A DNA stretch of 64,000 bases, from assembly GCA_963815475.1 (NCBI GenBank), contig CAWFHD010000003.1, positions 5,394,001 to 5,458,000 on the forward strand. The letters run 5' to 3'. Position numbers and translations under genes: made by a program. Source of the DNA: Sulfopaludibacter sp963815475 (GTDB lineage: Bacteria > Acidobacteriota > Terriglobia > Bryobacterales > Bryobacteraceae). Shown here in pieces: positions 29,746 to 39,519 of the stretch (its first letter is position 1; each line of letters starts with the position of its first letter). The notes beneath the pieces were generated by a model. The model had not been told where the DNA came from. It made no database searches and worked only from the letters and a program-made list of their open reading frames with translations.

Positions 29746-31152
29746 TCAGAAGGTCTCGGTATTGTAGAACTCGCCGAATAATTCGGCCTCCGATGGCTTG
29801 TCTTCGGGAATCGGGCGCGACACCCACGTGACCTGCATATAGTGCTTCAGCGAGATGTTCTCGTTAGTGATGTTGCCGCCCCACACCCCGCATCCCATGC
29901 TCGACGTCATCGGCATGCCGTTGTTGAACGCTCCCGCGTTGGCCTTCGATTGCGGCTGCCGCACCATCATCCGGCTCACCGGAGCGGTCAGCGCCAGTTG
30001 GTGGATGTGCTCGTCATCGAAGGAGTAAATTCCGCAGGAGTGCCCCTTGCCGCCCACGTCGTAGATCTGCCGCACCATCTCCAGCGCGTTTTCGAAGCCG
30101 CTGTAGCGGAAGATCGCCAGCACCGGTGCCAGCTTCTCGCTCGAAAGCAGGTGCTCCTTTCCAATGCGGCTCTCCTCCACAATGAGGAACTTCTTGTCCT
30201 CGGCAATGTGGAACCCCGCGATCTCCGCGATCTTCGCCGCTGGGCGCGCGATCGTCCCGCTCGTCCGATGACCTTCCGCATCCCACATTGCAGCCAGCAG
30301 CCTTTGCTTCTCTGCGTCCGTAACCAGGTAGCCGTGCTCGCGCTGCAACTGCTCCAGGAACCGATCGTAGATCGACGAGTCCACCACCAGATTGCCGTCC
30401 GCCGAGCACCCCGACCCGTTGTCCGACGTCTTACTCAGCCGCGTATTGCGCGCGGCCTCTTCAATGTCGGCGGTCTCGTCGATCACCATCGTGGCATTGC
30501 CCGCGCCCACCCCGTACGCCGGCTTGCCCGAACTGTATGCTGCCTTCACCATGGCGCTGCCGCCCGTCGCGATAGTCAGGTCGCAGATCGCCATCAACTC
30601 CTGGGCCAGCGGGATACTCGGCCGTTCGGCGCATTGAAAAAGATCTTCCGGCGCGCCGTATTTCTTGAGGCACGCGCGCATAATCCGCACCGTCTCCACG
30701 GTGGTATTCTTGCTCGCCGGATGCGGCGAGAAGATGATCGCATCTTTGCACTTCAGCGCGTAGATCCCATTGCCCGGCTCCGTCAACGCCGCATTCGTCA
30801 CCGGCACAATCGACGCGATCACCCCCGCCGGCTTGGCGTACTTAACGATGCCCTTTTCCGGGATCTCCTCGATAATGCCCATGCTTTTCTGCCGCAAAGC
30901 ATCGCGCAGAATTCCCAGGATCTTGAAGCGCTTGTTAGGCCGGCCATCCCGGTCACCCAGCCCGCTCTCGTCCACGCCCATGTGCGCAAGGCGAGTCGCT
31001 GTCTTCTCGTTCGCCGTTGCCCAGGCCACCGCCTGGCACAAACGGTCGATGGTGCGCTGATCGTAGCCTTCAACGGCCCGCATGGCACAGCGAGCCCTCT
31101 GCAGAAGTTCCTGCGCATACTGCTTCTCTTCTTCCGTGATCGCCCTGGCCAT
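29746..31152 (-). CDS. CoA-acylating aldehyde dehydrogenase (SauS/EutE-like)
   Basis: 468-residue NAD(P)-dependent dehydrogenase that interconverts an aldehyde and an acyl-CoA. The catalytic Cys is in NGSGCSADGN and the NAD-binding segment includes ATGGSAMVKAAYSSGKPAYGV, matching the acylating branch (SauS, EutE, AdhE N-terminus) rather than ordinary ALDHs. The C-terminal SMGCGVWGGN is also typical of that branch. The ATG at 31152 is 13 bp after the ThDP enzyme stop. Sulfoacetaldehyde is the best-known SauS substrate, but the rest of a sulfonate pathway is not seen. Confidence 0.87.
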   Translation of the reverse strand: MARAITEEEKQYAQELLQRARCAMRAVEGYDQRTIDRLCQAVAWATANEKTATRLAHMGVDESGLGDRDGRPNKRFKILGILRDALRQKSMGIIEEIPEKGIVKYAKPAGVIASIVPVTNAALTEPGNGIYALKCKDAIIFSPHPASKNTTVETVRIMRACLKKYGAPEDLFQCAERPSIPLAQELMAICDLTIATGGSAMVKAAYSSGKPAYGVGAGNATMVIDETADIEEAARNTRLSKTSDNGSGCSADGNLVVDSSIYDRFLEQLQREHGYLVTDAEKQRLLAAMWDAEGHRTSGTIARPAAKIAEIAGFHIAEDKKFLIVEESRIGKEHLLSSEKLAPVLAIFRYSGFENALEMVRQIYDVGGKGHSCGIYSFDDEHIHQLALTAPVSRMMVRQPQSKANAGAFNNGMPMTSSMGCGVWGGNITNENISLKHYMQVTWVSRPIPEDKPSEAELFGEFYNTETF

Positions 31153-31165
31153 CGCTTCGCTTTCC

Positions 31166-32932
31166 CTACGAACCAGCTCGGTAGATATCGTTGATGTTCC
31201 AATGTCCCGGCGTAGGAGTCGGCACATTCTCCATCGGCACTTGGATCACCGTGGGAAGGTCCGAGGCCAGCGCCTCTCGCAATGCCGGACCCAGCTCGCC
31301 AGCCGATTGCACCGCCACGCCGCGCGCTCCGAAGCCCCGCGCAATCGCCGCGTAGTCCACCGTGTAGGTTTCGCCGTTGCGCTCGAACAGGCAGCCGAAG
31401 CTCCAGCCGTAGTGCATCTTTTCCAGGCCAGCGATGGTGCCGAAAGCCGAATTGTCCATCACCACCCACACCACCGGCAGATTCGCCTCCATGGCCGTCG
31501 CCACCACTGAGGGATTGCTGCCGAACGCTCCATCGCCAATTAGCGCCACAGCCGCGCGATGCGGTTGCGCCATCTTCACTCCCAGCACGGCGGAGGGGCC
31601 GAACCCCATCGTCGCGAGGCCGCTCGGCGTGATGAACGTGCCCGGAACGGTGATGGGGAATTGCTGCCCCACACCGTTCTTGTTCCATCCCACATCGGTC
31701 ACAATGAATCCATCCTCCGGCACCGCCGCGCGCAGTTCCGCCAGAATCCGTTCGGGACGCATAGGAAATTGATCCGAGCCGCGCTGGTGCGCCCAATTGC
31801 TGGCAAACTCCTGGCGGCCTCTTGAAATGCGCCCACGCACATCGCCCCGTCCGCGATGCTCGGTGTCCCGCGCCGCGTCCACTAGCGACCCCAGTGCCAG
31901 CTTCGCATCCGCCACCACGCCCAACTCGGTCGGGAAGTTCCGCCCGATTTCCGCCGGATCGATGTCGATGTGCATCAGCCGCCCGGGAGGAATCGCAAAC
32001 GTGAATCGCGGATCCCACGAGCTCGACGAGGCCTCCGCCAACCGCGTTCCCACCGCGAGAATCAGGTCGGCTGTCCGGCACATTTCGTTCGCAATCGGTG
32101 TGCCCCAGAATCCGGTCATCCCCAGCAGCAGCGGATGCGCCTCATGCATGCAGCCCTTGCCCATGAGCGTGTGCGCCACCGGCACTTCGAGCGCTTCCGC
32201 CAGCGCCGCCAGTTCCGCCGTAGCGCCTGAGGACAAAACGCCGCCGCCTGCATAGATCACCGGATGCTTGGCCTCGGCCAGCGCGCTCACAATCTGCGCC
32301 ACTGCCGCCGGGTCCATGGCTGGACGCGCCACCGGAGCCGGCATTTTCTGGAATGCGTCCACCGGCAGATCGGCCGAGAAGATATCCATCGGCACGTCCA
32401 CCAGCACCGGACCGGGACGGCCGCTCTGCGACAGATGAAACGCGCGCTCCACAATCCGAGGCAGGTCGGCGGGCCGGTCCACACGATAGATGCGCTTGCA
32501 AAATGGACGGTACACTTCGAACTGGTCGCCATCCATGTGGAGATTGATTTCCTGGTGCGGATGCCGCCCGAAGTAATGCGAAGGCACATCGCCCGCAATC
32601 ACTACCATTGGAATGGAATCCAGCGCCGCGTTGGCGACGCCGGTCGCCGCATTCGTCAAGCCGGGTCCCAGGTGCGTCAGCAGCACGCCGGGCTTTCCCG
32701 ATGCGCGCGCATACCCATCGGCCGCGTGCGCCGCAACCTGTTCATGCCGGGTGGAAACGAACCGGATGCGGCTCTTTCCCAGCGCATCCAGAAAGGCAAT
32801 CACCGTGTGTCCGCAGAGTCCGAAGATGATCTCGACGCCCAGTTGCTCCAGATAATCCGTCAGAAGATAAGCTGCAATCCTCGTCTTTCCCGCGGTCATT
32901 TCGCCCGTTACCGGCTCTTGAAAGGTCGCCAT
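31166..32932 (-). CDS. ThDP-dependent enzyme (acetolactate synthase/2-hydroxyacyl-CoA lyase superfamily)
   Basis: 588-residue ThDP enzyme with the three usual domains. The activating Glu is in STRHEQVAAHAADGYAR (Glu64) and the ThDP/Mg motif is GDGAFGSNPSVV followed by the NSAFG loop. Acetolactate synthases, oxalyl-CoA decarboxylases, 2-hydroxyacyl-CoA lyases and benzaldehyde lyases share this layout. It does not look like a biosynthetic IlvB because there is no small subunit next to it. Together with the acylating dehydrogenase it suggests an aldehyde product. It lies 42 bp after the quinoprotein gene. Confidence 0.85.
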   Translation of the reverse strand: MATFQEPVTGEMTAGKTRIAAYLLTDYLEQLGVEIIFGLCGHTVIAFLDALGKSRIRFVSTRHEQVAAHAADGYARASGKPGVLLTHLGPGLTNAATGVANAALDSIPMVVIAGDVPSHYFGRHPHQEINLHMDGDQFEVYRPFCKRIYRVDRPADLPRIVERAFHLSQSGRPGPVLVDVPMDIFSADLPVDAFQKMPAPVARPAMDPAAVAQIVSALAEAKHPVIYAGGGVLSSGATAELAALAEALEVPVAHTLMGKGCMHEAHPLLLGMTGFWGTPIANEMCRTADLILAVGTRLAEASSSSWDPRFTFAIPPGRLMHIDIDPAEIGRNFPTELGVVADAKLALGSLVDAARDTEHRGRGDVRGRISRGRQEFASNWAHQRGSDQFPMRPERILAELRAAVPEDGFIVTDVGWNKNGVGQQFPITVPGTFITPSGLATMGFGPSAVLGVKMAQPHRAAVALIGDGAFGSNPSVVATAMEANLPVVWVVMDNSAFGTIAGLEKMHYGWSFGCLFERNGETYTVDYAAIARGFGARGVAVQSAGELGPALREALASDLPTVIQVPMENVPTPTPGHWNINDIYRAGS

Positions 32933-32974
32933 GGTTCCAATCCCTTCTGTCCTTCAAACTTACTTCTACTGCCT

Positions 32975-34915
32975 TTACGGAAGCGCGAACGCAATCACCG
33001 TATCCGCGCGGCTGCGGTCGCCCAGGAAGCCGCCGCCGGTGGCCGTAATCACAATGTACTGCTTGCCGTCTTTGCCCTGGAACGTGATGGGGGCCGAGTG
33101 CGCGCCAGCATCGATCTTCGTTACCCAAACTTCCTTGCCGCTCTTCGAATCGAACGCCCGGAAGCGGCTGTCGTCGGTCGCACCGATGAACACCAGTCCT
33201 CCGGCCGTGGCCAGCGATCCACCGATGTTCGGCCGCCCGGTATTCTGCTTATCGGCAGGCAGGCTCTCTGTGATGCCAAGCGTGCTCTGCCACGCGATCT
33301 CGCCCGTATTCACGTTAATGGCGAACAGGCGTCCCCACGGCGGCTGGTTGCACGGCATATTGCTCTCGGGCTCCCAGAAGCGGCTGTTCCCGTTGTAGCC
33401 GCTCCGGCTGTACCGTTCCCCGTTCTTCACCATCTGGTTGAGACTGCCGAAATCCATGGTGTTCACGAACAGGTAGCCCAGCTTGGGATCGAATGACGGT
33501 GGGTTCCAGTTGCCCCCGCCAATCGAGCTGGGGAAAATCACGCTGGGCACAATCGAGTAATGCGTGAACTGTCCGATCGCGTGCAACCCGCCGGGAATGC
33601 TGTCGAAGAGCTCCGTGCAGAATTTGTTGAGCTCCGGCGTCACCGTCGCCAGTTCTTCGCGCTTGAAGCTGTTGCGCGCCAGCGCGGGCGGTTTGAGCGG
33701 AATCGGCTGCGTGGGCCACGCCTCGTCGCCAGGCAATGCATCCTCTACTGGAACCTTGCGCTCTTCCACGCCGTAAATCGGCTCGCCCGTCACCCGATTC
33801 AGAATGTACACATACCCGCTCTTGGTCAGTTGCCCCACTGCGGGAATCTTCTTGCCCTTCTGCGTCACGTCGAAAAGAATCGGCGGCGCGCACAGATCGT
33901 AATCCCAGGTGTCGTGGTGCACCACCTGGAAATACCATTTCAACTTGCCCGTGAGCGCATCCACCGCCACCAGCGAGGTGCCGAACAGATTCTTCCCCGG
34001 ACGGTCGCCGCCCCAATAATCCGTGGTCGGCTCGCCGAACGGCATATAAAGGATGCCGCGCTCCGTGTCGATCGTGAACAGCCCCCACACGTTGGTGCCT
34101 GACCGGTTCTTCCAATCGCCGGCTTTCCACGTATCGCTGCCCGTCTCGCCCGGCCGCGGCACCGAATGGAAGGTCCATAGCAGCTTGCCGGTGTGTGCGT
34201 CCCACGCGCGCGTATCCCCGGCCGCCCCCACGCTCGGTCCTTCCTGCACATGCGCGCCCGTGATCACAACGTTCTTATAAACAATGGGAGGCGAGGAGAG
34301 CCCGAAGGAGGAATTCGCCAGGCCGTTCAACGCGCCTGGCTTCATATCCACAACGCCTTCGTCGCCAAAGCCTGGAATCGGTTTGCCGGTCTTGGCGTTG
34401 AGGGCGTACAGCTTGCCGCTCGACGTCCCGAAGAACACCGTCGCGGGAGACTGCTTGTCGCCCGCCCAAAACTCCAGCCCGCGCGTGGCCGGCGCGCCGT
34501 CCTTCACGTCGTACGTCCAAATCTCCTTCGCGGTTTCGGGCTCCAGGGCCACTACGCGGCCGCCGCCGGTGGTCAGGTACATCACGCCGCCGATCACCAG
34601 AGGCGATACTTCGGAATTGCCGCCGCGACCCCCTCCACCGCGACCGCCTCGTCCGCCGCGACCCCGGCCGCCCTCCACCGCATCGCCGGCCTCACTGCTT
34701 CCCGCCGCCGGCGCTGCCGCTGCAGGAGCCGCGGCCACATTCATGTGATAGGTCCACGCCCGTGTCAGCTTGTTTACGTTGGAAGCATCCACTTGCTTCA
34801 AGGTCGAGTAGCGAGTTCCCCCCGGGTCATGTCCAAACGTTGGCCAATCGCTTTGCCCAAAGGCCGTGCCAGCAAGTGTGGCAGCGGCGGCCAATCGAAA
34901 CCAACCAACTCGCAT
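32975..34915 (-). CDS. PQQ-dependent quinoprotein dehydrogenase, periplasmic
   Basis: 646-residue exported eight-bladed propeller dehydrogenase related to PQQ alcohol and membrane-glucose dehydrogenases. The signal peptide is at residues 1-20. Propeller motifs include GKLLWTFHSVPRPGE, SGTNVWGLFTIDTERG and KSGYVYILNRVTGEP. After the first blade there is a low-complexity insert rich in Gly and Arg (about residues 80-102). There is no fused haem domain. It would oxidise an alcohol or sugar in the periplasm and pass electrons to a quinone or cytochrome. The ATG at 34915 is preferred to a TTG three codons earlier. It lies 25 bp after the TonB receptor gene. Confidence 0.88.
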   Translation of the reverse strand: MRVGWFRLAAAATLAGTAFGQSDWPTFGHDPGGTRYSTLKQVDASNVNKLTRAWTYHMNVAAAPAAAAPAAGSSEAGDAVEGGRGRGGRGGRGGGGRGGNSEVSPLVIGGVMYLTTGGGRVVALEPETAKEIWTYDVKDGAPATRGLEFWAGDKQSPATVFFGTSSGKLYALNAKTGKPIPGFGDEGVVDMKPGALNGLANSSFGLSSPPIVYKNVVITGAHVQEGPSVGAAGDTRAWDAHTGKLLWTFHSVPRPGETGSDTWKAGDWKNRSGTNVWGLFTIDTERGILYMPFGEPTTDYWGGDRPGKNLFGTSLVAVDALTGKLKWYFQVVHHDTWDYDLCAPPILFDVTQKGKKIPAVGQLTKSGYVYILNRVTGEPIYGVEERKVPVEDALPGDEAWPTQPIPLKPPALARNSFKREELATVTPELNKFCTELFDSIPGGLHAIGQFTHYSIVPSVIFPSSIGGGNWNPPSFDPKLGYLFVNTMDFGSLNQMVKNGERYSRSGYNGNSRFWEPESNMPCNQPPWGRLFAINVNTGEIAWQSTLGITESLPADKQNTGRPNIGGSLATAGGLVFIGATDDSRFRAFDSKSGKEVWVTKIDAGAHSAPITFQGKDGKQYIVITATGGGFLGDRSRADTVIAFALP

Positions 34916-34940
34916 AACGTTCAATTATCCTTTAATCCAA

Positions 34941-37900
34941 CTAGAATGCGTACTTAATCGCGAACTGCATAATCCGCGCTGTCGACGTGTTGCCGGGAGC
35001 AGTGCTCTGCGCCAGCGGAGCAATCCGTCCGAAGCTGGCGCTGTTCAACGCCGCGGTGGGTGGTCCGAACATCACGCTGTTCGATAGGTTGAACGCTTCC
35101 GCGCGAAACGTCATGGTGCTTCGCTCCCGTATGTGGAACGAGCGTGACAGCGCCAGGTCGATATTCATCACGTTCGGGCCCGAGATGGTGAACGGGCGTG
35201 TAGTTGCATAAACTCCCGCCGGAGCCGAGGCCGGAGCGAGAAATGCGTTGATGTTGAGGTAATTCAGAATGCTGCCGTCTCCGTAAACGTTGGGTGAAAT
35301 CTGCTGCGCCCGCTGATTGCCTGCGCCGGTGAGTGCCACATCAGTGCCATAAGTGGCGGAGGTCAGGTTACCCGTGCTCCAGTGGTAAATCGGCGATGCC
35401 TGCCAGCCGTTCAGCAGCATCCCCATCAGCCTTCCATTCACGTGTGGTGACGTCAAAATGCCCGAGACGTTGATCTGCTCGCGATGGTCGGAGCTACAGT
35501 TGGAGCGGTCGGCGGACCGATTATTCGGGTCCACATACGAAGGTCCGGTCAGTTCCGTGGTAGACGGATCGGCCAGGCAGTGTGAGTAAGTCCAGTTAGC
35601 CAGCACGCTGAAGTTGTCCCCCAGCCGATGCTGTGCTGAGAGTAACATTCCGTTGAAGCTGGAAGTCGCCCCTGCATCCAGGTAAGCCATCGTGCTGTAA
35701 TACGGTCCCCACGTCGGATTCAACAGCGTCAGCTTGCGGCGCGCCGCTATGTTCGCCGCGCTCGTGCTGGAGCACGGCCCGGCGGTCGTCAGCCCATACT
35801 GCCCCGCCGTGCAGTTGCCCGGAATGAAGATCTCCGGATTCAGTTCTGTGCTGGACCACAGATGCGCCGTGTGGTTGCCCAGATACGACCCCGAAAGTAG
35901 CCACTTACCGAACTGTCGCTGAATCGAAAGGTTCCACGTGTTGACCTGCGGATTCTTCAGATTCGTGTCGGAGAACGCATAAACGCCGCCCTGCGGAAAG
36001 AAGCCGAACGACTTGCCCGTGCCCGGATTCTGCAGGTACGGATCGCCGCCCGGGTATCCGGCCCATGGGTTCGACAGCGCGAACGGCCCGCCTGCGCGAG
36101 TCAGCGTAGCGCCCCATGGCGGATTGTTGGAAACCCGGGTGTAGAAGAACATGTGCGGCGTATCGTACAGCAACCCATAAGATGCGCGAATCGAGGTCTT
36201 GCCATCGCCGAACGGATCCCACACCACGCCCACGCGCGGCAGCACGTGATTGGCGCGATTGTTATATTGCTGGTTCGGCGGATAGCCCGCATCGCCTGGG
36301 AAGATCAGGCCCGGCGGCGGCGTCAGCACCGGCGTCGATTTCGGCGGAGTCCCCACCTTGCTCACCAGGAAGTTGGCCATGCTGAACGCCTCCACATAGG
36401 CGTCCGTGTTGCGCTGCGGCAGGTATGGCTCAAAGCGTAGTCCCAGGTTCAAACTGAGGTGGGCACTGACCCGCCAGGCATCCTGCACATACAGCCCGTA
36501 GTAATCCGACTTATCGTCGTCGTAAAAAGGCCGCCCCTGTCCGAACGCGCTAAGTTGCCCAGTGACAAAGTCGGCGTAACCCAGGCCCGTAGTTCCACCT
36601 ACCGTGGAGAATTGACCGGTGAAGTTGAGGTTGCCGTTCACGCCGCGCGTGTTCTGCGCGTGCATATAAGCTCGGATATACTCCGCCCCGAACTGCAGTT
36701 GATGCCTGCCGCGGATCAGCGTCAAATCCTCGGCCCCCGAGTACGCCAGCGTATTGAAGTATCCTGGATTGCTCGCCCCGCCCGCCAGCGTAGGACCGCC
36801 CGTGATGGCCAGATTCATCTGCGCCGGAATGAACGCGGTAATTGGAATGCCGAAATCGGCGGGAGTTTGGAACGACGGAATGAATCGAGGGTTCGCGCTG
36901 CGATTCGCCGTGATGTGCGTGCTGCTCAGCAGCGTCGGGCTGATGGTATAACTGTCGCCGATCACCGTGGACTGGATGTTGTTCGACTGACCGGTAGTGC
37001 TGCCGGTGAACAGAGGATTAGTGGGATCGTAGAACAGCGGCGTATAGTTGTTCGATAACATGTACCGCGCGAACATACTATGCTTGGCGTTGAAGTTATA
37101 ATCCACCTTCACCGGGATCTGATACTGTCGCTGGTTGCCGCCCGTGGAGTAGTCGATCAGGCCGCACGCATTGAGCTGATCGGTGGGCAGTAGCTTGGCG
37201 ATCTTCATCGCGATGGGATCCATCTGCGATACCGGGATCACATTGTTCACGAAGGGCGCGGCCAGCGTAATCGGCTTGGTCTGGCACTGCGTGGACGCGA
37301 CCACCCGAAAATCGCCGCTCAACATCGCGGGCGTCATGGAGAAGCCGGTGTTTCCGCCCGGGTTCGACCGCTTGATGGTGGTCTGCTCGCCCAGAAAGTA
37401 GAACAGTTTGTTCCGGATGATCGGACCGCCGACGGTGCCGCCGAACTGATTCTGCTTCAGGCTGTCGCGCACCAGCGCCGTGGCGCTGCGCCCGTTGAAC
37501 AGGTAGTTGCGCGTGTAGTCGAAGAAGTTGCCGTGGATGGAGTTGGTGCCGCTCCGCGTCGCGATGGTCACCGACGCCGCCGCGTGCTGTCCCGTCTGCG
37601 CGCCCACCGAGCTGGTCTCCACCTTAAACTCCTGCAGCGCGTCCGGGAACGGCAGCGGCTGGTTCAAGCCGTTGAAGGGATCGTTGGCCGTGCCCCCATC
37701 CAGCGTGAAGGAAATCGTGTTGGCATTGCCGCCCGCCACCGAGATCGTGATGGTAGGGAAGTTCTTGTTGCTGTTCAGGTCGTTTGCCACCGTGCCCTGA
37801 GTGGTAGCCACCCCGGCCAGCAGGATCAACTGCGTGGGCTCGCGCGCATTCAGCGGCAACTCGGCCACCTCTTGGTGGTCGATGATCTGTCCCACGCCCG

Positions 37901-38285
37901 TGCTGTGCGTCTCCACCGAGAGCGCCTCGGCCTCGACCATCACGGTCTCACTCACCGCCCCGATCTTCAGAGTGGCGTTGATGGTCGGGTTCGTATTGAC
38001 GTTCAGCACAATCCCCAGTTCCACGTAAGTGGCGAAGCCTTCCTTGGAGACATCCATCCGGTAAGGCCCGATCGGCAAGTTCGGAACCAGGTAGGCTCCA
38101 TCCGCGCCAGTCACCGCGGTTCTCACCGCGCTGGTCTCGGTTTGCGTGAGTTTTACCTGAGCGTTGGGAATGGCGGCGCCCGAAGCATCCTGTACCGTTC
38201 CCGAAACCTGCGAAGTGGAAGCCGACTGCGTCCAGGCAGCCAGGGCAATTCCGCAAAGGCCCACAAAAAGTCGAATCGATCTCAC
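34941..38285 (-). CDS. Oar-like TonB-dependent outer-membrane receptor
   Basis: 1114-residue outer-membrane protein. After a signal peptide it has a carboxypeptidase-regulatory Ig-like domain (SGTVQDASGAAIPNAQVKL), a plug region and a large beta-barrel ending in an aromatic residue (MQFAIKYAF), the signal for outer-membrane assembly. Acidobacteria carry many such receptors for oligosaccharides and other large nutrients. The GTG at 38285 is chosen because AAAGGGGGG lies 10 bases upstream and the signal peptide starts there; longer in-frame starts add an unrelated N-terminus. It is first in a run of six leftward genes down to 27516. Confidence 0.88.
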   Translation of the reverse strand: MRSIRLFVGLCGIALAAWTQSASTSQVSGTVQDASGAAIPNAQVKLTQTETSAVRTAVTGADGAYLVPNLPIGPYRMDVSKEGFATYVELGIVLNVNTNPTINATLKIGAVSETVMVEAEALSVETHSTGVGQIIDHQEVAELPLNAREPTQLILLAGVATTQGTVANDLNSNKNFPTITISVAGGNANTISFTLDGGTANDPFNGLNQPLPFPDALQEFKVETSSVGAQTGQHAAASVTIATRSGTNSIHGNFFDYTRNYLFNGRSATALVRDSLKQNQFGGTVGGPIIRNKLFYFLGEQTTIKRSNPGGNTGFSMTPAMLSGDFRVVASTQCQTKPITLAAPFVNNVIPVSQMDPIAMKIAKLLPTDQLNACGLIDYSTGGNQRQYQIPVKVDYNFNAKHSMFARYMLSNNYTPLFYDPTNPLFTGSTTGQSNNIQSTVIGDSYTISPTLLSSTHITANRSANPRFIPSFQTPADFGIPITAFIPAQMNLAITGGPTLAGGASNPGYFNTLAYSGAEDLTLIRGRHQLQFGAEYIRAYMHAQNTRGVNGNLNFTGQFSTVGGTTGLGYADFVTGQLSAFGQGRPFYDDDKSDYYGLYVQDAWRVSAHLSLNLGLRFEPYLPQRNTDAYVEAFSMANFLVSKVGTPPKSTPVLTPPPGLIFPGDAGYPPNQQYNNRANHVLPRVGVVWDPFGDGKTSIRASYGLLYDTPHMFFYTRVSNNPPWGATLTRAGGPFALSNPWAGYPGGDPYLQNPGTGKSFGFFPQGGVYAFSDTNLKNPQVNTWNLSIQRQFGKWLLSGSYLGNHTAHLWSSTELNPEIFIPGNCTAGQYGLTTAGPCSSTSAANIAARRKLTLLNPTWGPYYSTMAYLDAGATSSFNGMLLSAQHRLGDNFSVLANWTYSHCLADPSTTELTGPSYVDPNNRSADRSNCSSDHREQINVSGILTSPHVNGRLMGMLLNGWQASPIYHWSTGNLTSATYGTDVALTGAGNQRAQQISPNVYGDGSILNYLNINAFLAPASAPAGVYATTRPFTISGPNVMNIDLALSRSFHIRERSTMTFRAEAFNLSNSVMFGPPTAALNSASFGRIAPLAQSTAPGNTSTARIMQFAIKYAF

Positions 38286-38425
38286 GTTGATCGCGCCCCC
38301 CTTTGGTTGCAGCGATCCTAGCATCGGACCCCTGTGGGAACAATAGAGTAACCGTAACGGCACAGTAAAGCTCTTGGGCGCGGAGACCACCCGTGATAGC
38401 CTTGATCGGACGACAGGTGTGTGCT

Positions 38426-38518
38426 CCCGAACCGTGACTGTAAGGGAGTCGGTGTGTTTTTCTTAATCGACCACGGGTGCGTTTCCGAGCCGCGACCGTA
38501 AGGGAGTCGGTGTGTTTT
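38426..38518. repeat. Dispersed GC-rich repeat, copies 2 and 3
   Basis: Two direct copies lie at 38426-38460 (degenerate: CCCGAACCGTGACTGT) and 38484-38518 (TCCGAGCCGCGACCGT), each followed by AAGGGAGTCGGTGTGTTTT. They sit between the divergent TonB receptor and ThuA-like genes. The second copy ends only 23 bp before the ThuA start codon. Confidence 0.8.
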
Positions 38519-38541
38519 CCGCGCCATCCCGGAGGATCTCC

Positions 38542-39450
38542 ATGAAGAGAACGCCATTTCTATTGCTCGCCGTAAGCTTCTGTTGTTGCCTCGGGCTCCT
38601 GGTGGCGCAGCAGACGCCTCCTGCGGGCGGCCGGGGACAAGGCGGCGGTGGACGCGGCGGTCGCCAGCGTGCGGGCCGGAAAGTGGTGCTGGCCTGGGCC
38701 GACACCCGCAACGGCATCGCCCAGCACGACTCCGTCTCCCATGCGTTGGCCACCATCGAACGCCTCGGCTACGAATCCGGCCTGTGGGACACCTACATCC
38801 GCACCGATTCCAACATCGCCTCTTACAAACCGCTCATGACCACTGGCCAGCCCGCCAGCGGCGGCCCCAGCTTCAACAACGTCGACGCCATCTTCTTCAT
38901 GGGCCACCGGGAAGTGGCCATCGACGATCAGCAAAAGGCTGAGCTGCTGAAGTTCGTGCATGACGATGGCAAAGGCTTCGTGGCCGCGCACGTCGCCCTG
39001 ACAGCACTGATGGCGTGGCCCGAATTCGGCGAAATGCTGGGAGGCCAATTCCAGGATCACCCCTACGGCTCCGTGGCCGGAACAGTTGTGAACGAGGATC
39101 CGGCCTTTCCCGCCACGCGCCACCTGCCCGCCATATTCAACCTGACCGACGAGTTTTATCAGGTGAAGAACTTCTCCCGCGAGAAGAGCCGCGTACTGTT
39201 GCGCCTGGATACCTCCAAGCTGCCGCCCAATCAAAACCTGCTCAACAAGAACGGCGACTTCCCGCTGGCCTGGGCCAAAATGTACGGCAAAGGCCGCGTG
39301 TTTTACGGTTCTTTCGCCCACGACGCCAAGACCTGGGATAACCCCGACGTCTACCACATGTACTTCGAAGCCATCCGCTGGGCACTGGGAATGACCGATG
39401 CCGACGTGACCCCGAGGCCCTTCGCCCCGTCGACGGCTGCTGCCCAGTGA
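38542..39450 (+). CDS. ThuA-like exported protein
   Basis: 302-residue protein of the ThuA family, which has a class I glutamine-amidotransferase-like fold and is linked to sugar use (trehalose utilisation). It starts with a lipid- or signal-peptide-like segment (MKRTPFLLLAV followed by a Cys-rich stretch), then a Gly/Arg-rich linker (about 29-45), then the ThuA domain (DAIFFMGHREVAIDDQQKAE, GKGFVAAHVALTA, GRVFYGSFAHDAKTW). The ATG at 38542 is chosen because GGAGGA lies just upstream and it opens the signal sequence. The exact reaction of the family is not settled. Confidence 0.83.
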   Translation: MKRTPFLLLAVSFCCCLGLLVAQQTPPAGGRGQGGGGRGGRQRAGRKVVLAWADTRNGIAQHDSVSHALATIERLGYESGLWDTYIRTDSNIASYKPLMTTGQPASGGPSFNNVDAIFFMGHREVAIDDQQKAELLKFVHDDGKGFVAAHVALTALMAWPEFGEMLGGQFQDHPYGSVAGTVVNEDPAFPATRHLPAIFNLTDEFYQVKNFSREKSRVLLRLDTSKLPPNQNLLNKNGDFPLAWAKMYGKGRVFYGSFAHDAKTWDNPDVYHMYFEAIRWALGMTDADVTPRPFAPSTAAAQ

Positions 39451-39519
39451 GTGTGAGCTAGGTGGTCGTGCAACCGGCGGACGCCGCCGCCCTAAGCCCG
39501 CATGGCATATCATGGCCCT

